Made by a program: the position numbers and the translations under genes. Source: Streptomyces formicae (lineage in GTDB: Bacteria > Actinomycetota > Actinomycetes > Streptomycetales > Streptomycetaceae). From it: DNA of 64,000 nucleotides. Location: positions 1,798,001 to 1,862,000 of the forward strand of contig NZ_CP022685.1 of assembly GCF_002556545.1 (NCBI RefSeq), written 5' to 3'. Within the stretch, counting starts at the first letter, position 1. Each line of letters begins with the position of its first letter. The notes under the pieces are model-generated. The model worked only from the letters and a program-made list of their open reading frames with translations, searched no databases and was not told the DNA's origin. Below are positions 53,097 through 61,689 of the stretch, piece after piece.

Positions 53097-54095
53097 GTGA
53101 TCGTCGACTGCGCCATCTACCGCGAGGGTCGCCGGACCGAGGGCCCCGAGGACTTCTCCGCCGCACTGGAGGAGGCGAGGGCATCGGGCCACGCCTTCGT
53201 CTGGATCGGCCTGCACGAGCCGACGGAGGCCGAGTTCGACAAGGTCAGTCAGGAGTTCGGGCTGCATCCGCTGGCCGTCGAGGACGCCCTCAAGGCCCAC
53301 CAGCGGCCGAAGCTGGAGGTCTACGACGACTCGCTGTTCATGGTCCTCAAGCCGGTCGTGTACGAGCAGGACAGCGACACCGTCACCTCCGGAGAGGTCA
53401 TGGTGTTCATGGGCGACTCCTTCGTGGTGACCGTCCGGCACGGCGAGGGCGCGCCGCTCGGGGCCGTACGCCACCGCCTGGAGGCCGACCCCGACGTCCT
53501 CAAACACGGCCCCACGGCGGTCCTCTACTCGATCGCGGACGCCTCCGTGGACCACTATCTGGAGGTCGCCGACGAGCTCCAGGCGGATCTGGAGCTCCTA
53601 GAGGCGGAGGTCTTCTCACCGGACATCGGCGGCTCCCGCAACACCGCTTCGCGGATCTATACGTTCAAGCGGCAGATCCTGGAGTTCCGCAGGGCCACGG
53701 GCCCGCTCGCGCTTCCCCTCGCCCGCCTCTCCGGAGCGGGCCCCTTCGGTCCTGCCGTGCCCTTCGTGGAGGATTCGGCGCAGCCGTTCTTCCGTGACGT
53801 CAACGACCACCTGACGCGCGTGAACGAGTCCGTGGAGGGCCTTGACCGGCTCGTGTCGGACATCCTGTCCGCGCATCTGGCGCAGATGAGCGTGCGGCAG
53901 AACGACGACATGCGGAAGATCTCGGCGTGGGCCGCCATGGCCGCGGTCCCCACGATGATCGCGGGCGTCTACGGCATGAACTTCGACCACATGCCCGAGC
54001 TGCACTGGGTGTGGACCTACCCGGCCGTGATCGGACTGATGGTCGCCCTCGAATTCGGCCTGTACCGCATGTTCAAGAGCCGCGGCTGGCTGTAG
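53097..54095 (+). CDS. corA: CorA-family magnesium/cobalt transporter
   Basis: The 332-residue transporter has the N-terminal cytoplasmic alpha/beta domain and long helices, then two C-terminal membrane segments with the selectivity motif YGMNFDHMPEL near residue 292. It would form a pentameric Mg2+ channel. GTG 53097 is in frame; another GTG two bases earlier is not. It diverges from the histidine phosphatase gene with a gap of 61 bases, so the promoters lie back to back. Confidence 0.93.
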   Translation: MIVDCAIYREGRRTEGPEDFSAALEEARASGHAFVWIGLHEPTEAEFDKVSQEFGLHPLAVEDALKAHQRPKLEVYDDSLFMVLKPVVYEQDSDTVTSGEVMVFMGDSFVVTVRHGEGAPLGAVRHRLEADPDVLKHGPTAVLYSIADASVDHYLEVADELQADLELLEAEVFSPDIGGSRNTASRIYTFKRQILEFRRATGPLALPLARLSGAGPFGPAVPFVEDSAQPFFRDVNDHLTRVNESVEGLDRLVSDILSAHLAQMSVRQNDDMRKISAWAAMAAVPTMIAGVYGMNFDHMPELHWVWTYPAVIGLMVALEFGLYRMFKSRGWL

Positions 54096-54110
54096 GGCGC
54101 TGCGGGCGGT

Positions 54111-54899
54111 CTAGGCGAACCCGGGTGCGGGGGCCGCGGGACCGCCGAGCGCGTCGCGGCGCTCGGGCATCTCCAGGGACACCATCCGCCGCCAGCCGAC
54201 GAGCCGTTCGTACGCGTACACGCCGTGGATCCCCGCGGCGAGCACCTGCCGCTTGACCGGGGGCCAGCCCAGGACGCGCCCCATGTGGTCCATCACGGCG
54301 AGGCTCACGTCGCGGTAGACGCCGATCTCGGCGAGCGCGCACTCGCGCAGGGCGCGCTGGATGGCGCGGCCGTGACCGGCGCGCGCGAGGCGCAGCAACT
54401 CCTCGTGGCAGTACGCCAGGTGGTTGTCCTCGTCGCCGGAGATCATGCGGACCGCGCGGCCGATGTCCGGGTGGTCGGCGAAGTACTTGAGCAGCAGTCG
54501 CATCTGCTCGGAGGCGCGTTGCTCGGTGACTCTGCTGTGCGCGAGGTAGGTGACGATGTCCTGCACGGTGAGCGGCTTGTCGGCCCTCAACTGTTCGTGC
54601 GCGAGGCCGATGCCGTGCTTCTCCAGGAGCATCGTGTAGTCGGTCTCGTGCGGGACCTCGACGGGGGCGAGCCCCCGCTTCCTCAGCAGCGCGTTGAAGA
54701 TCCGGCCGTGCTTGTCCTCGTCGGCGCCGTGCCGGGCGATCTTGGGGGCCAGCGCCCGTTCGCCCTCGGGCACGAGCGCGGCGATCCGGCCGTTCTCCCA
54801 GCCTCCCTGGGCCTCGCCGCTGGCGGCGATCGAACAGAAGAGCCGGAACGACTCGTCGTTGTCGAGGATTTCCTCGAAGACGCTCTTGGCCGACAGCAT
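54111..54899 (-). CDS. Ferritin-like di-iron domain protein
   Basis: The 262-residue, largely helical protein has paired E-x2-H-type motifs (HGADEDKHGRIF near residue 58 and SGDEDNHLAYCHEELL near residue 153), expected for a di-iron four-helix bundle. It has no signal peptide. It may be an oxidase, a hydroxylase or an iron-handling protein. ATG 54899 has GGAGGT at good spacing and is preferred over the in-frame ATG 54914. It converges on corA with a gap of 15 bases. An inverted repeat lies upstream. Confidence 0.8.
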   Translation of the reverse strand: MLSAKSVFEEILDNDESFRLFCSIAASGEAQGGWENGRIAALVPEGERALAPKIARHGADEDKHGRIFNALLRKRGLAPVEVPHETDYTMLLEKHGIGLAHEQLRADKPLTVQDIVTYLAHSRVTEQRASEQMRLLLKYFADHPDIGRAVRMISGDEDNHLAYCHEELLRLARAGHGRAIQRALRECALAEIGVYRDVSLAVMDHMGRVLGWPPVKRQVLAAGIHGVYAYERLVGWRRMVSLEMPERRDALGGPAAPAPGFA

Positions 54900-54925
54900 C
54901 ACTGGCACCTCCATGCCCTGGGCAC

Positions 54926-54960
54926 GAACCTCCGCAAAGAAATAGTCAAATGCGAGGTTC
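54926..54960. promoter_or_regulatory. Inverted repeat upstream of the ferritin-like gene
   Basis: Arms at 54926-54936 and 54951-54960 pair over ten bases with one bulge, around a 14-bp A/T-rich centre. The place, 27-61 bases before the start, suits an operator. Confidence 0.45.
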
Positions 54961-55136
54961 GGCGCTGAGCAACAGGTGTACCGGTCTACTCCGCCGAACG
55001 AAGGACGACGGCGGACGACGACGGCGTGCCGCAGGCCGTAACCGGGGGCCCGGTGGCGCGTTGTGCTCCGTGACGGCCGTGGCGGGGAAGACCCCCCGAG
55101 CCCCCACCACGGCCGCAGAAACCTCCCCCTCCCGCT

Positions 55137-56192
55137 TTACGCCAGTCCGGCGCGCTCCAGCGCCTGGGTGCCGGCCCGCAGCGCGGTGAGCCGCTCCTCC
55201 AGCGTGAAGCCCGCGGGCGCCAGCGTCAGCGTGGTCACCCCGGCCGCCGCGTACGCCCGCATCCGCTCGGCGATGCGGTCCACGGAGCCGAGGAGGGTCG
55301 TCGAGTCGATCAGCTGGTGCGGCACCGCGGCGGCCGCGCCGTCCTTGTCGCCCGCCAGGTACTTGTCCTGGATCTCGGCGGCCTCCTTCTCGTACCCCAT
55401 GCGCCCCGCGAGCTGGTTGTAGAAGTTCTGCTTGCGGCTGCCCATGCCGCCGACGTACAGCGCGGTGTAGGGCCTGAACATGTCCGCGAGGGCTTCCACC
55501 TGGGAGTCGTCGCCGACGGCCAGCGGCAGCGTGGGGACGACGTCGAAGCCCTCCATCGTCCTGCCCGCCTTCGCGCGCCCGGCCCGCAGGTGCTTGAGCG
55601 CGGTCTCCTCCAGGTGCTCGGCGGCCGGGAAGATCAGCAGGGCGCCGTCGGCGATCTCGCCGGTCTGCTCCAGGTTCTTGGGGCCGATCGCCGCGATGTA
55701 CAGCGGGATGTGCTCGCGCTGGGGGTGGACGGTGAGCTTGAGGGGCTTGCCGGGGCCGCCGGGCAGCGGCAGCGTCCAGTGCTCGCCCTCGTGCGAGAGG
55801 CGCTCGCGGGTCATCGCCTTGCGGACGATCTCGACGTACTCGCGGGTGCGGGCCAGCGGCTTGTCGAACTTTACGCCGTACCAGCCCTCGGAGACCTGCG
55901 GGCCCGAGACGCCGAGGCCGAGGCGGAAGCGGCCGCCGGAGAGCGAGTCGAGGGTGGCCGCCGTCATCGCCGTCATCGCGGGCTGGCGGGCCGGGATCTG
56001 GAAGATCGCGGATCCGATGTCGATGCGTTCGGTCTGGGCCGCGACCCAGGACAGCACCGTCGCGGCGTCCGAGCCGTACGCCTCGGCGGCCCAGCAGACC
56101 GCGTAGCCGAGCTTGTCGGCCTCCCTGGCGACGGCGAGATTGTCCGCGTCCATCCCGGCGCCCCAGTAGCCGAGGTTGATCCCGAGCTGCAT
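55137..56192 (-). CDS. LLM-class F420-dependent oxidoreductase
   Basis: The 351-residue luciferase-like TIM-barrel enzyme begins MQLGINLGYWG and has GSAIFQIPARQPAMTAMTAATLD, GGRFRLGLGVSGPQVSEGWYG and FDKPLARTREYVEIVR, all typical of actinobacterial F420-using members. The substrate is unknown. ATG 56192 is preferred for its fit to relatives; ATG 56219 in the same frame is possible. The 222 bases between its end and the ferritin-like gene hold the inverted repeat described there and no gene. Confidence 0.87.
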   Translation of the reverse strand: MQLGINLGYWGAGMDADNLAVAREADKLGYAVCWAAEAYGSDAATVLSWVAAQTERIDIGSAIFQIPARQPAMTAMTAATLDSLSGGRFRLGLGVSGPQVSEGWYGVKFDKPLARTREYVEIVRKAMTRERLSHEGEHWTLPLPGGPGKPLKLTVHPQREHIPLYIAAIGPKNLEQTGEIADGALLIFPAAEHLEETALKHLRAGRAKAGRTMEGFDVVPTLPLAVGDDSQVEALADMFRPYTALYVGGMGSRKQNFYNQLAGRMGYEKEAAEIQDKYLAGDKDGAAAAVPHQLIDSTTLLGSVDRIAERMRAYAAAGVTTLTLAPAGFTLEERLTALRAGTQALERAGLA

Positions 56193-56339
56193 GGCCGATC
56201 CCCTTACCGCTGTACTCATGAGTAACGTCCCTGTGCCGGGGACTGTAGCGCGCGGGTGGCCGATCCGTCAGGGGCGGACCGGGGGCGCCGGAGGCGGGGG
56301 CGACCGGAACGGGTGGCCGAGTTCTGCACATTCGATGGT

Positions 56340-56348
56340 TTGTCCACA
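56340..56348 (+). promoter_or_regulatory. Single perfect DnaA box
   Basis: TTGTCCACA is the Streptomyces DnaA-box consensus. It stands alone, 43 bases before the start of the aldo/keto reductase gene, and could titrate or mediate regulation by DnaA. A chance match is possible. Confidence 0.35.
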
Positions 56349-56376
56349 GGCCCACCCGTCACAGGAGTCCGGCCAG

Positions 56377-56393
56377 TAATCTCAGCGCCCATG
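56377..56393 (+). promoter_or_regulatory. Candidate -10 for a leaderless aldo/keto reductase transcript
   Basis: TAATCT (56377-56382) lies eight bases before ATG 56391, with no Shine-Dalgarno sequence in between. Confidence 0.4.
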
Positions 56394-57371
56394 GAGCAGA
56401 GGCATCTCGGCCGGACCGGCCTGCGCGTGTCCCGCATCGGACTCGGCACCCTCACCTGGGGGCACACCGACGAGAACGACGCCGCCGACCTCATGAAGGC
56501 GTTCTGGGAGGCGGGCGGCACCCTCGTCGACACGGCCGACGTGTACGGCGACGGGGAGGCCGAGTACCTGCTCGGGCGCCTGATGGAGCGGCTCGTGCCC
56601 CGGCACGACCTGGTCGTCGCCACCAAGGCGGGCAGCGTGCCCGACCCCGAGCGGCGCGTCGACGGCTCGCGCGGCCATCTGCTCGCCGCGCTCGACGCCT
56701 CGCTCGCCCGCCTGGGCACGGACCACGTCGACCTGTGGCAGGTCCACGCCTTCGACCCCGACGCGCCCCTCGACGAGACCCTGCAAGCCCTCGACATCGC
56801 GGTCAGCAGCGGCCGCGCCCGCTATGCGGGAGTCGCCAACTTCTGCGGCTGGCAGCTCGCCAAGGCCGCGACCTGGCAGCTCGCCGCGCCGGGCACGCGC
56901 ACCCGTCTCGCCAGTACGCAGATGGAGTACTCCCTGCTGCAGCGCGGCGTCGAGCGGGAGGTGCTGCCCGCGGCCGTCGACCTCGGGGTGGGCCTGCTGC
57001 CCTCGTCGCCGCTCGGCCGTGGCGTGCTCACCGGCAAGTACCGCCGCGCGACCCCGGCCGACTCGCGCGGCGGGTCCGACCAGTTGGCGCCCTTCGTCGC
57101 GCCCTATCTGGACGACGCGGCGAGCCGCATCGTGGACGCGGTCGTGACCGCCGCCGACGGCCTCGCCGCGACCCCGCTCCAGGTCGCCCTGGCCTGGGTG
57201 CGGGACCGCCCCGGAGTGACCGCGCCGATCGTCGGCGCGCGCAACGCGCAGCAGCTCGCGGCCGCTTTGTCAGTGGAGACCCTTAGTCTTCCTGACGAGA
57301 TCTGCCAGGCGCTCGACGACGTGTCGGCGCCCGTGCACCGCTATCCCGATCAAGACTGGAGCACGCTGTGA
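56391..57371 (+). CDS. Aldo/keto reductase
   Basis: The 326-residue TIM-barrel NADPH-dependent reductase has the catalytic tetrad visible as Asp in TLVDTADVYGDGEAE, the following Tyr, Lys in VVATKAG and His in LWQVHAFD. The C-terminal cofactor region IVGARNAQQL is intact. It is similar in layout to the YhdN/MocA-type AKRs; the carbonyl substrate is unknown. Its TGA overlaps the GTG of the RecD-like gene, so an oxidoreductase and a DNA-repair-like protein are made from one mRNA. Confidence 0.92.
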   Translation: MEQRHLGRTGLRVSRIGLGTLTWGHTDENDAADLMKAFWEAGGTLVDTADVYGDGEAEYLLGRLMERLVPRHDLVVATKAGSVPDPERRVDGSRGHLLAALDASLARLGTDHVDLWQVHAFDPDAPLDETLQALDIAVSSGRARYAGVANFCGWQLAKAATWQLAAPGTRTRLASTQMEYSLLQRGVEREVLPAAVDLGVGLLPSSPLGRGVLTGKYRRATPADSRGGSDQLAPFVAPYLDDAASRIVDAVVTAADGLAATPLQVALAWVRDRPGVTAPIVGARNAQQLAAALSVETLSLPDEICQALDDVSAPVHRYPDQDWSTL

Positions 57372-59572
57372 GTACGGAGCCCGAAGCCGCTGCCGCGGAG
57401 GAAGCGGAGACCGCTGCCGCGGAGGAAGCCGGACCGGGCACGCCGGACGCCGCCCCGGACGGCGCGGACGGCGAAGGCGAGAGCGCCGAAGCCGCCGGAA
57501 CCACCGAGGCCGCCGAGTCCGCGGAGCCCGCCGAGCTGTCGGAGACCGAGGCGGAGATCGCCGCGCAGCGCGAGCTCAGGGAGCGGATCGAACAGCGCAA
57601 GGCGTCCAAGGAAGGACCGATCGCGGCCGGGACGAAGCTGAGCGGTACCGCCGCCGACCTCCTCGCCGCCGTGCGCGCCGTGGAGAGCGGCGAGCAGCCC
57701 GTCGCCAGCGCCTTCCGTGATCCTGAGCCCGCCCCGCGCAGGCCCGCCCCCTCCCCCGCCGCCGGACCGGCGCGCGCACAGGAGCCGGTGGCGGCGTCGG
57801 CTCCCGCGGCGGAGTCCGTCGAAGCGGTGCGGGCCGTGCTCACCGAAGGCGGCGCCCCCGCCACCCTCGCGGCCCCGGCGGCGGCCGCGCTCGGCGAGGG
57901 CGCCGACGGCCTGCTGCGCGAGGACCCCTGGCAGTTGCTGCGGGTTCCCGGCGTCAGGACCGAGCAGGCCGACGGGTTCGCGCGGGCGCTGCTCGGCGCC
58001 GAGTGCGGTCCCGACGACGAGCGCAGGGGCCGCGCGATCACCGTCTGGCTCCTGGAGCAGGCCGCCGTCGCGGGGCACACGGCGCTCGACTCCTCGGCGC
58101 TGGTCGCCGCGCTCGCCCAGCGCTCCGTGCCGGATCCCGACGCCGCGGTGCAGAGCGCCGTCGCCGAGGGCGAGGCCCTGGTCTTCCAGGACGCCATCGA
58201 GGGCGCCGAGGTACCGGTCCAGCGCTCGGACGACGAGGACGCGCAGGACGGCGCGGAGGAGGAGCAGGAGCGCCCGGTCCGCGTCCTGATCGGACTCGAG
58301 CGGTACGCGCTGGCGGAGGAGAGCCTGGCGGACGGGCTCGCCCGAGTGATCAACTCCCTCTCCAAGGACGACGCTTTGGGCCCGTCGGCCGACGACTGGG
58401 AGGCCGCGGCCGCCGAGCTCTCCGGCTCGGCCGCCGAGCTGGTCCGCGCCGTGGCCGGGCACGGCCTCGTGCTGCACACCGGCGGCGAGACGGCGCGTGC
58501 GGAGCCCGCCGCCCTGGTGGCGGCCGCCGCGGCGATGGATCTGCGAGTCTGCGTGGCCACCCACAGCGCCGAGGGACGCCAGCGCGTCGCACAGGCGCCG
58601 GGCGTGCCCGAGGCGGCCGCGGTGACCGTGGCGGGGCTGCTCGCCGGGGCCGAGGGCCCCGGACGGGACGCGGACGGCGCGTTCACGCTCGACCTCCTCG
58701 TCGTCCTGGACGCTCCGCAGCTGGACGTGGAGACGGCGGCGATGCTCGCGGAGTCCCTGCCGGACGGCGCCCGCCTGGTGCTCGGCGGCGACACCGGCGT
58801 GCTGTGGTCGGCCGGGCCGGGGCGGGTCTTCGCGGACCTCGTCGCGGCGCGCTGCTGCCCCCAGGTCGTCTCGCGCACCCCGGACCCCGGCCCCATCGGC
58901 GAGCTGGTCTCCGGCATCGGCATCGGCGAGCTGAACCAGGTCGAGGCGCCCGGCAAGGAAGTCGTGATCGTCCCGGTGCGCGACGCCGCGGAGGCGATCC
59001 ACCGCACCGTGCAGCTCGTCGCGGACTCGGTGCCCCGGGCGATCGGGGTGCCCGCCGAGCAGACCCAGGTCATCACTCCCGGGCACGGCGGCGCCGCGGG
59101 CACGCGCGTGCTCAACGCCGCCCTGAAGGAGCGGCTGAACCCCGGCCCCGGCAGGTTCGGCGGCTTCGACCCCGGCGACCGGGTCGCCCACGTCCCGGCA
59201 GCGGGCCGTACGACGCTCGGCCGGGTGGTGCGGGCCGACGCGGAAGGGCTGCACCTGGAGTGCGACGGCGCCCCCGTCGTCGTACGCAAGGAGCGGGTCG
59301 AGCAGGAGGTGCGGCACGCGTGGGCGCTCACCGCGCACCAGGCGACGGGGCTGCGCTGGCCCGCGGCGGTCGTGGTGCTGCCGGGCGACGCCGGCCAGGC
59401 GCTGACCCGGCCGTGGGTCTACACCGCGTTCAGCCGCGGTGAGCGGCACCTCTCGGTGGTGCGGGGCGTGGAGCAGGCGCTGCCGCGCGCGGTGGCGGAG
59501 CGCCTCTGGAAGGACCGTACGACGCGTCTGCAGACGCTCCTGCGCCCGCAGGTGCCGTCGGTGGCCGTCTGA
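57368..59572 (+). CDS. RecD2-like helix-hairpin-helix protein without Walker A
   Basis: The 734-residue protein starts with an acidic, Ala/Glu-rich disordered tail (1 to about 140). A helix-hairpin-helix-like region follows (about 150-215, LREDPWQLLRVPGVRTEQADGF). From about 360 it follows the RecD/RecD2 helicase fold, but the P-loop reads TGGETARAE at 371-379, where GGPGTGK is required. The Walker-B-like strand (LLVVLDAPQLD, 443-453), the LVLGGDTGVLWSAGPG motif and the C-terminal UvrD_C_2 motif (ALTAHQATGLRWPAAVVVL, YTAFSRGERHLSVV) remain recognisable. It probably binds DNA without unwinding it. Confidence 0.8.
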   Translation: MSTEPEAAAAEEAETAAAEEAGPGTPDAAPDGADGEGESAEAAGTTEAAESAEPAELSETEAEIAAQRELRERIEQRKASKEGPIAAGTKLSGTAADLLAAVRAVESGEQPVASAFRDPEPAPRRPAPSPAAGPARAQEPVAASAPAAESVEAVRAVLTEGGAPATLAAPAAAALGEGADGLLREDPWQLLRVPGVRTEQADGFARALLGAECGPDDERRGRAITVWLLEQAAVAGHTALDSSALVAALAQRSVPDPDAAVQSAVAEGEALVFQDAIEGAEVPVQRSDDEDAQDGAEEEQERPVRVLIGLERYALAEESLADGLARVINSLSKDDALGPSADDWEAAAAELSGSAAELVRAVAGHGLVLHTGGETARAEPAALVAAAAAMDLRVCVATHSAEGRQRVAQAPGVPEAAAVTVAGLLAGAEGPGRDADGAFTLDLLVVLDAPQLDVETAAMLAESLPDGARLVLGGDTGVLWSAGPGRVFADLVAARCCPQVVSRTPDPGPIGELVSGIGIGELNQVEAPGKEVVIVPVRDAAEAIHRTVQLVADSVPRAIGVPAEQTQVITPGHGGAAGTRVLNAALKERLNPGPGRFGGFDPGDRVAHVPAAGRTTLGRVVRADAEGLHLECDGAPVVVRKERVEQEVRHAWALTAHQATGLRWPAAVVVLPGDAGQALTRPWVYTAFSRGERHLSVVRGVEQALPRAVAERLWKDRTTRLQTLLRPQVPSVAV

Positions 59573-59604
59573 GCGGACCCGTCGCCGCCTGTCCCGGACA
59601 CGGA

Positions 59605-59639
59605 CAAGCGCGCCGCCCCTGCGAGGAGCGGCGCGCTTG
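59605..59639. terminator. Hairpin terminator
   Basis: A 12-bp perfect stem (59605-59616 with 59628-59639) lies between the RecD-like gene and the convergent acidic protein gene. Confidence 0.82.
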
Positions 59640-59674
59640 CCGATGTTCGTGCCGGTGTCAGCCGGCTCTCGCCG

Positions 59675-60433
59675 TCAGCGTCCGGCGCCCCGGTCCGCGG
59701 CGTCCACTTCGCCCTCCACGTCATCCGGCTCGTCCGCGTCCTCGATGTCCTCGACCTCGTCGAGGGGCACCACCAGGTCCGGGTCGATGTCGACGTCCGC
59801 GTCGACCCCGTCCAGGGCGTCGTCGTCCAGCTCGTCGTCGAAGACCGCGCTGACGTCGAAGCGGCACACGACCCGGTGCGGGTCGGCCTGGTCGAAGGGG
59901 GCGTCGAGCCACTCCCCCGGATCGGCGGGGGCGTCCGCGGCCGTGACCCAGAGCGTGGAGTCCCCCTCCTCCAGACCGAACTCCTTGTGCCGGGAGGCGA
60001 TTTCGTCCGGTTCGAACTCGCCGAAGAGGACGCCGAGCGCGCCGTGCACGGTGTCGGCGGGCCCCGCGCCCCCACCCTCCGCGTCGAGGTCGGCGACCCG
60101 CTGGGCCTGGGCGAGCAGCCGCTGCGGCTCGACCACGGCGTAGTCGCGACGGATCAGCACGCTCAGCGCGTTCGCCTCCGCCGGGCCCTGGTAGGGCGGC
60201 AGGGCATCCTCCGTGCCGGGAATCTCGAAGGGGGTGACCTCGTCGTAGCGGTCGTAGAGGAGTTCGTCGTACTCCTCGGCCGCGGCGGCGAGCTCGTTGA
60301 ACGCCTCGTAGACGGCCGGATCGTCCTCGCCCGACCTGCGTTCGACCGCGGCCAGGTGTCGGTCGAGCGCGGTCTTGACCGCCTCGGCGGCGGCACGTAC
60401 CTCGGCAGCGGTGGGCTGCGCAGCATCAGACAT
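59675..60433 (-). CDS. Acidic conserved hypothetical protein
   Basis: The 252-residue soluble protein begins MSDAAQPTAAEVRAAAEAV. It has a helical N-terminal half (residues 8-75), a middle part with NALSVLIRRDYAVVEPQRLLAQAQRV and a strongly acidic C-terminus rich in Asp and Glu. No enzyme motif is visible, and I do not recognise a function; similar genes occur at this place in other streptomycetes. ATG 60433 lies seven bases after a TAGCGT hexamer and lacks a ribosome-binding site, which suggests a leaderless mRNA. It diverges from the DUF5703 gene. Confidence 0.78.
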   Translation of the reverse strand: MSDAAQPTAAEVRAAAEAVKTALDRHLAAVERRSGEDDPAVYEAFNELAAAAEEYDELLYDRYDEVTPFEIPGTEDALPPYQGPAEANALSVLIRRDYAVVEPQRLLAQAQRVADLDAEGGGAGPADTVHGALGVLFGEFEPDEIASRHKEFGLEEGDSTLWVTAADAPADPGEWLDAPFDQADPHRVVCRFDVSAVFDDELDDDALDGVDADVDIDPDLVVPLDEVEDIEDADEPDDVEGEVDAADRGAGR

Positions 60434-60440
60434 AGTGCAG

Positions 60441-60446
60441 ACGCTA
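60441..60446 (-). promoter_or_regulatory. Candidate -10 for the acidic protein gene
   Basis: On the minus strand this reads TAGCGT, seven bases before the ATG at 60433. The hexamer and spacing equal those at 18714-18729. Confidence 0.4.
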
Positions 60447-60480
60447 TCCGTACCGGGCCCATGCCCGCACAATAGATGCG

Positions 60481-60669
60481 ATGCCGGAATACGAATTTGT
60501 CGACGTGTACGTACCGCGTGGGGTGACCCGCAAGGAAGCCACACGCCTGCTGACGGACCACGCGGAGTACGGGCACTGGGAGTTGGATCGCCTGAGCCTG
60601 CACTCCGACGGGAGCCGCCGCGTGCGGCTGAAGCGGCGGATCATCCGCCAGCTGAGGGCCACCTGGTGA
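60481..60669 (+). CDS. DUF5703 family small protein
   Basis: This 62-residue actinobacterial protein of unknown function begins MPEYEFVDVYVPRGVTRKEA and ends with a very basic helix (RRVRLKRRIIRQLRATW), which could bind nucleic acid or membrane. It is divergent from the acidic protein gene with only 47 bases between the starts. CACAAT seven bases upstream of the ATG may be its -10, again without a Shine-Dalgarno sequence. A strong terminator follows at once. Confidence 0.85.
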   Translation: MPEYEFVDVYVPRGVTRKEATRLLTDHAEYGHWELDRLSLHSDGSRRVRLKRRIIRQLRATW

Positions 60670-60670
60670 G

Positions 60671-60710
60671 AAACGGAGCGGGCCCCGCAGTCGCGGGGCC
60701 CGCTCCGTTT
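60671..60710. terminator. Very strong bidirectional terminator
   Basis: A perfect 18-bp stem (60671-60688 with 60693-60710) has a four-base loop and A3/T3 at its ends. It serves the DUF5703 gene and the convergent long chaplin gene. Confidence 0.92.
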
Positions 60711-60734
60711 CGACGTGCTCGCACGCGGGGTCAC

Positions 60735-61550
60735 TCAGGCGTTCGCCCGAGCCCTGCGGTACAGCACGGTGCCCGCGAGCAGTGCGCCCGCGCCCACCGG
60801 CAGCGCGAGGCCGATCGGCATCGAGGTGCCGGTCTCCGCGAGCTGCGAGGTTCCCTCGGGCGGCGTGACGCTCTGCGTGCCCGGGTGGTTCGGCATGGCA
60901 CGGTCGACCGGGCCCACCGGAGCGTGCGGCTTGCCGGGCTGGTGGGGCTTGCCCGGCTGCTCCGGCTGTCCCGGCTTGCCGGGCTGCTCCGGCTTGCCCG
61001 GGTGTTCCGGCGTGCCGGGGTGCTCGGGCGTACCCGGCTGCTCCGGCTTGCCGGGGTGCTCCGGGCTCCCCGGCGGCTTGGAGCCGGGCGGGGTCACCGC
61101 CTGGCCTCCTTCGTTGGCGCAACTGTTGCCGGTGGCCGCGTTGCCGAGGCCGCCGACGGTGACGCTGTTGCCGCACACGTTCACCGGGGCGTCGATCGGC
61201 ACCTGCACGCTGTTGCCGGACCCGACGCCGGGTGAGTCGCTGGTGTGGCCGTGCGCCGTAGACCCGCCGCCGTGCGGCTTGTCCGAACCGTAACCGCCCC
61301 CGTGGTGGGAGCCGTTGGCGCAGTTGTTGCCCATCGCGGGGTTGAGGACCCCGACGACGTTCACCGTGTTGCCGCACGCGTTGACAGGAGCGTCAACCGG
61401 GAGCTGGACGGAGTTGCCCGACAGCACACCGGGCGATTGCGAACTGCTGCCCTCAGCACCGGAGTCCGCGTGGGCGTAGCCGCCGGTCACGGCGAGTACG
61501 CCGGTCGCGGCCGCCACGGTCATCAGACCTTTGCGCGTGACCTGTCGCAT
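60735..61550 (-). CDS. chpC: Long chaplin with sortase anchor
   Basis: The 271-residue surface protein has a Sec signal (1 to about 28, ending AHADS). Two chaplin domains follow (about 38-80 and 105-146), each with the hallmark SPG-x2-SGNSVQ-x-P and a Cys pair (ACGNT/NNCAN, VCGNS/NSCAN). A Pro/Gly/Lys/Glu repeat spacer leads to the sorting signal LAETG, a hydrophobic helix and RRARA. Sortase would link it to the wall, where chaplins assemble into the amyloid coat of aerial hyphae. The symbol follows its place beside a ChpH-type gene; ChpA or ChpB are alternatives by sequence alone. Confidence 0.88.
   Translation of the reverse strand: MRQVTRKGLMTVAAATGVLAVTGGYAHADSGAEGSSSQSPGVLSGNSVQLPVDAPVNACGNTVNVVGVLNPAMGNNCANGSHHGGGYGSDKPHGGGSTAHGHTSDSPGVGSGNSVQVPIDAPVNVCGNSVTVGGLGNAATGNSCANEGGQAVTPPGSKPPGSPEHPGKPEQPGTPEHPGTPEHPGKPEQPGKPGQPEQPGKPHQPGKPHAPVGPVDRAMPNHPGTQSVTPPEGTSQLAETGTSMPIGLALPVGAGALLAGTVLYRRARANA
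60928..61075. repeat. 18-bp-type repeats in the chaplin spacer
   Basis: Imperfect 18-bp units encode six-residue PEHPGK/PEQPGT-like blocks of the wall-spanning spacer. Copy number can change without breaking the frame. Confidence 0.7.
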
Positions 61551-61581
61551 AGCTGTTCCCTGCCTTTTGCCTTCCGGAAAA

Positions 61582-61605
61582 CGCCCGGGCCTCCTTGCCC
61601 GGGCG
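61582..61605 (-). terminator. Secondary hairpin downstream of the short chaplin
   Basis: A perfect 9-bp GC stem (61582-61590 with 61597-61605) with a six-base loop lies between the two chaplin genes, after the larger hairpin in the direction of reading. It is also within the leader of the long chaplin gene. Confidence 0.6.
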
Positions 61606-61614
61606 CGAAATGCC

Positions 61615-61655
61615 CGTCGGCCCCGGAGTGCATGGCACGCACTCCGGGGCCGACG
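61615..61655 (-). terminator. Terminator of the short chaplin gene
   Basis: A perfect 17-bp stem (61615-61631 with 61639-61655) with a seven-base loop begins 35 bases after the chpH stop. It implies that the two chaplin genes are mainly separate transcripts. Confidence 0.85.
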
Positions 61656-61689
61656 GACTCAACCCCTCAAGGGGTGAGGCACAACAACG

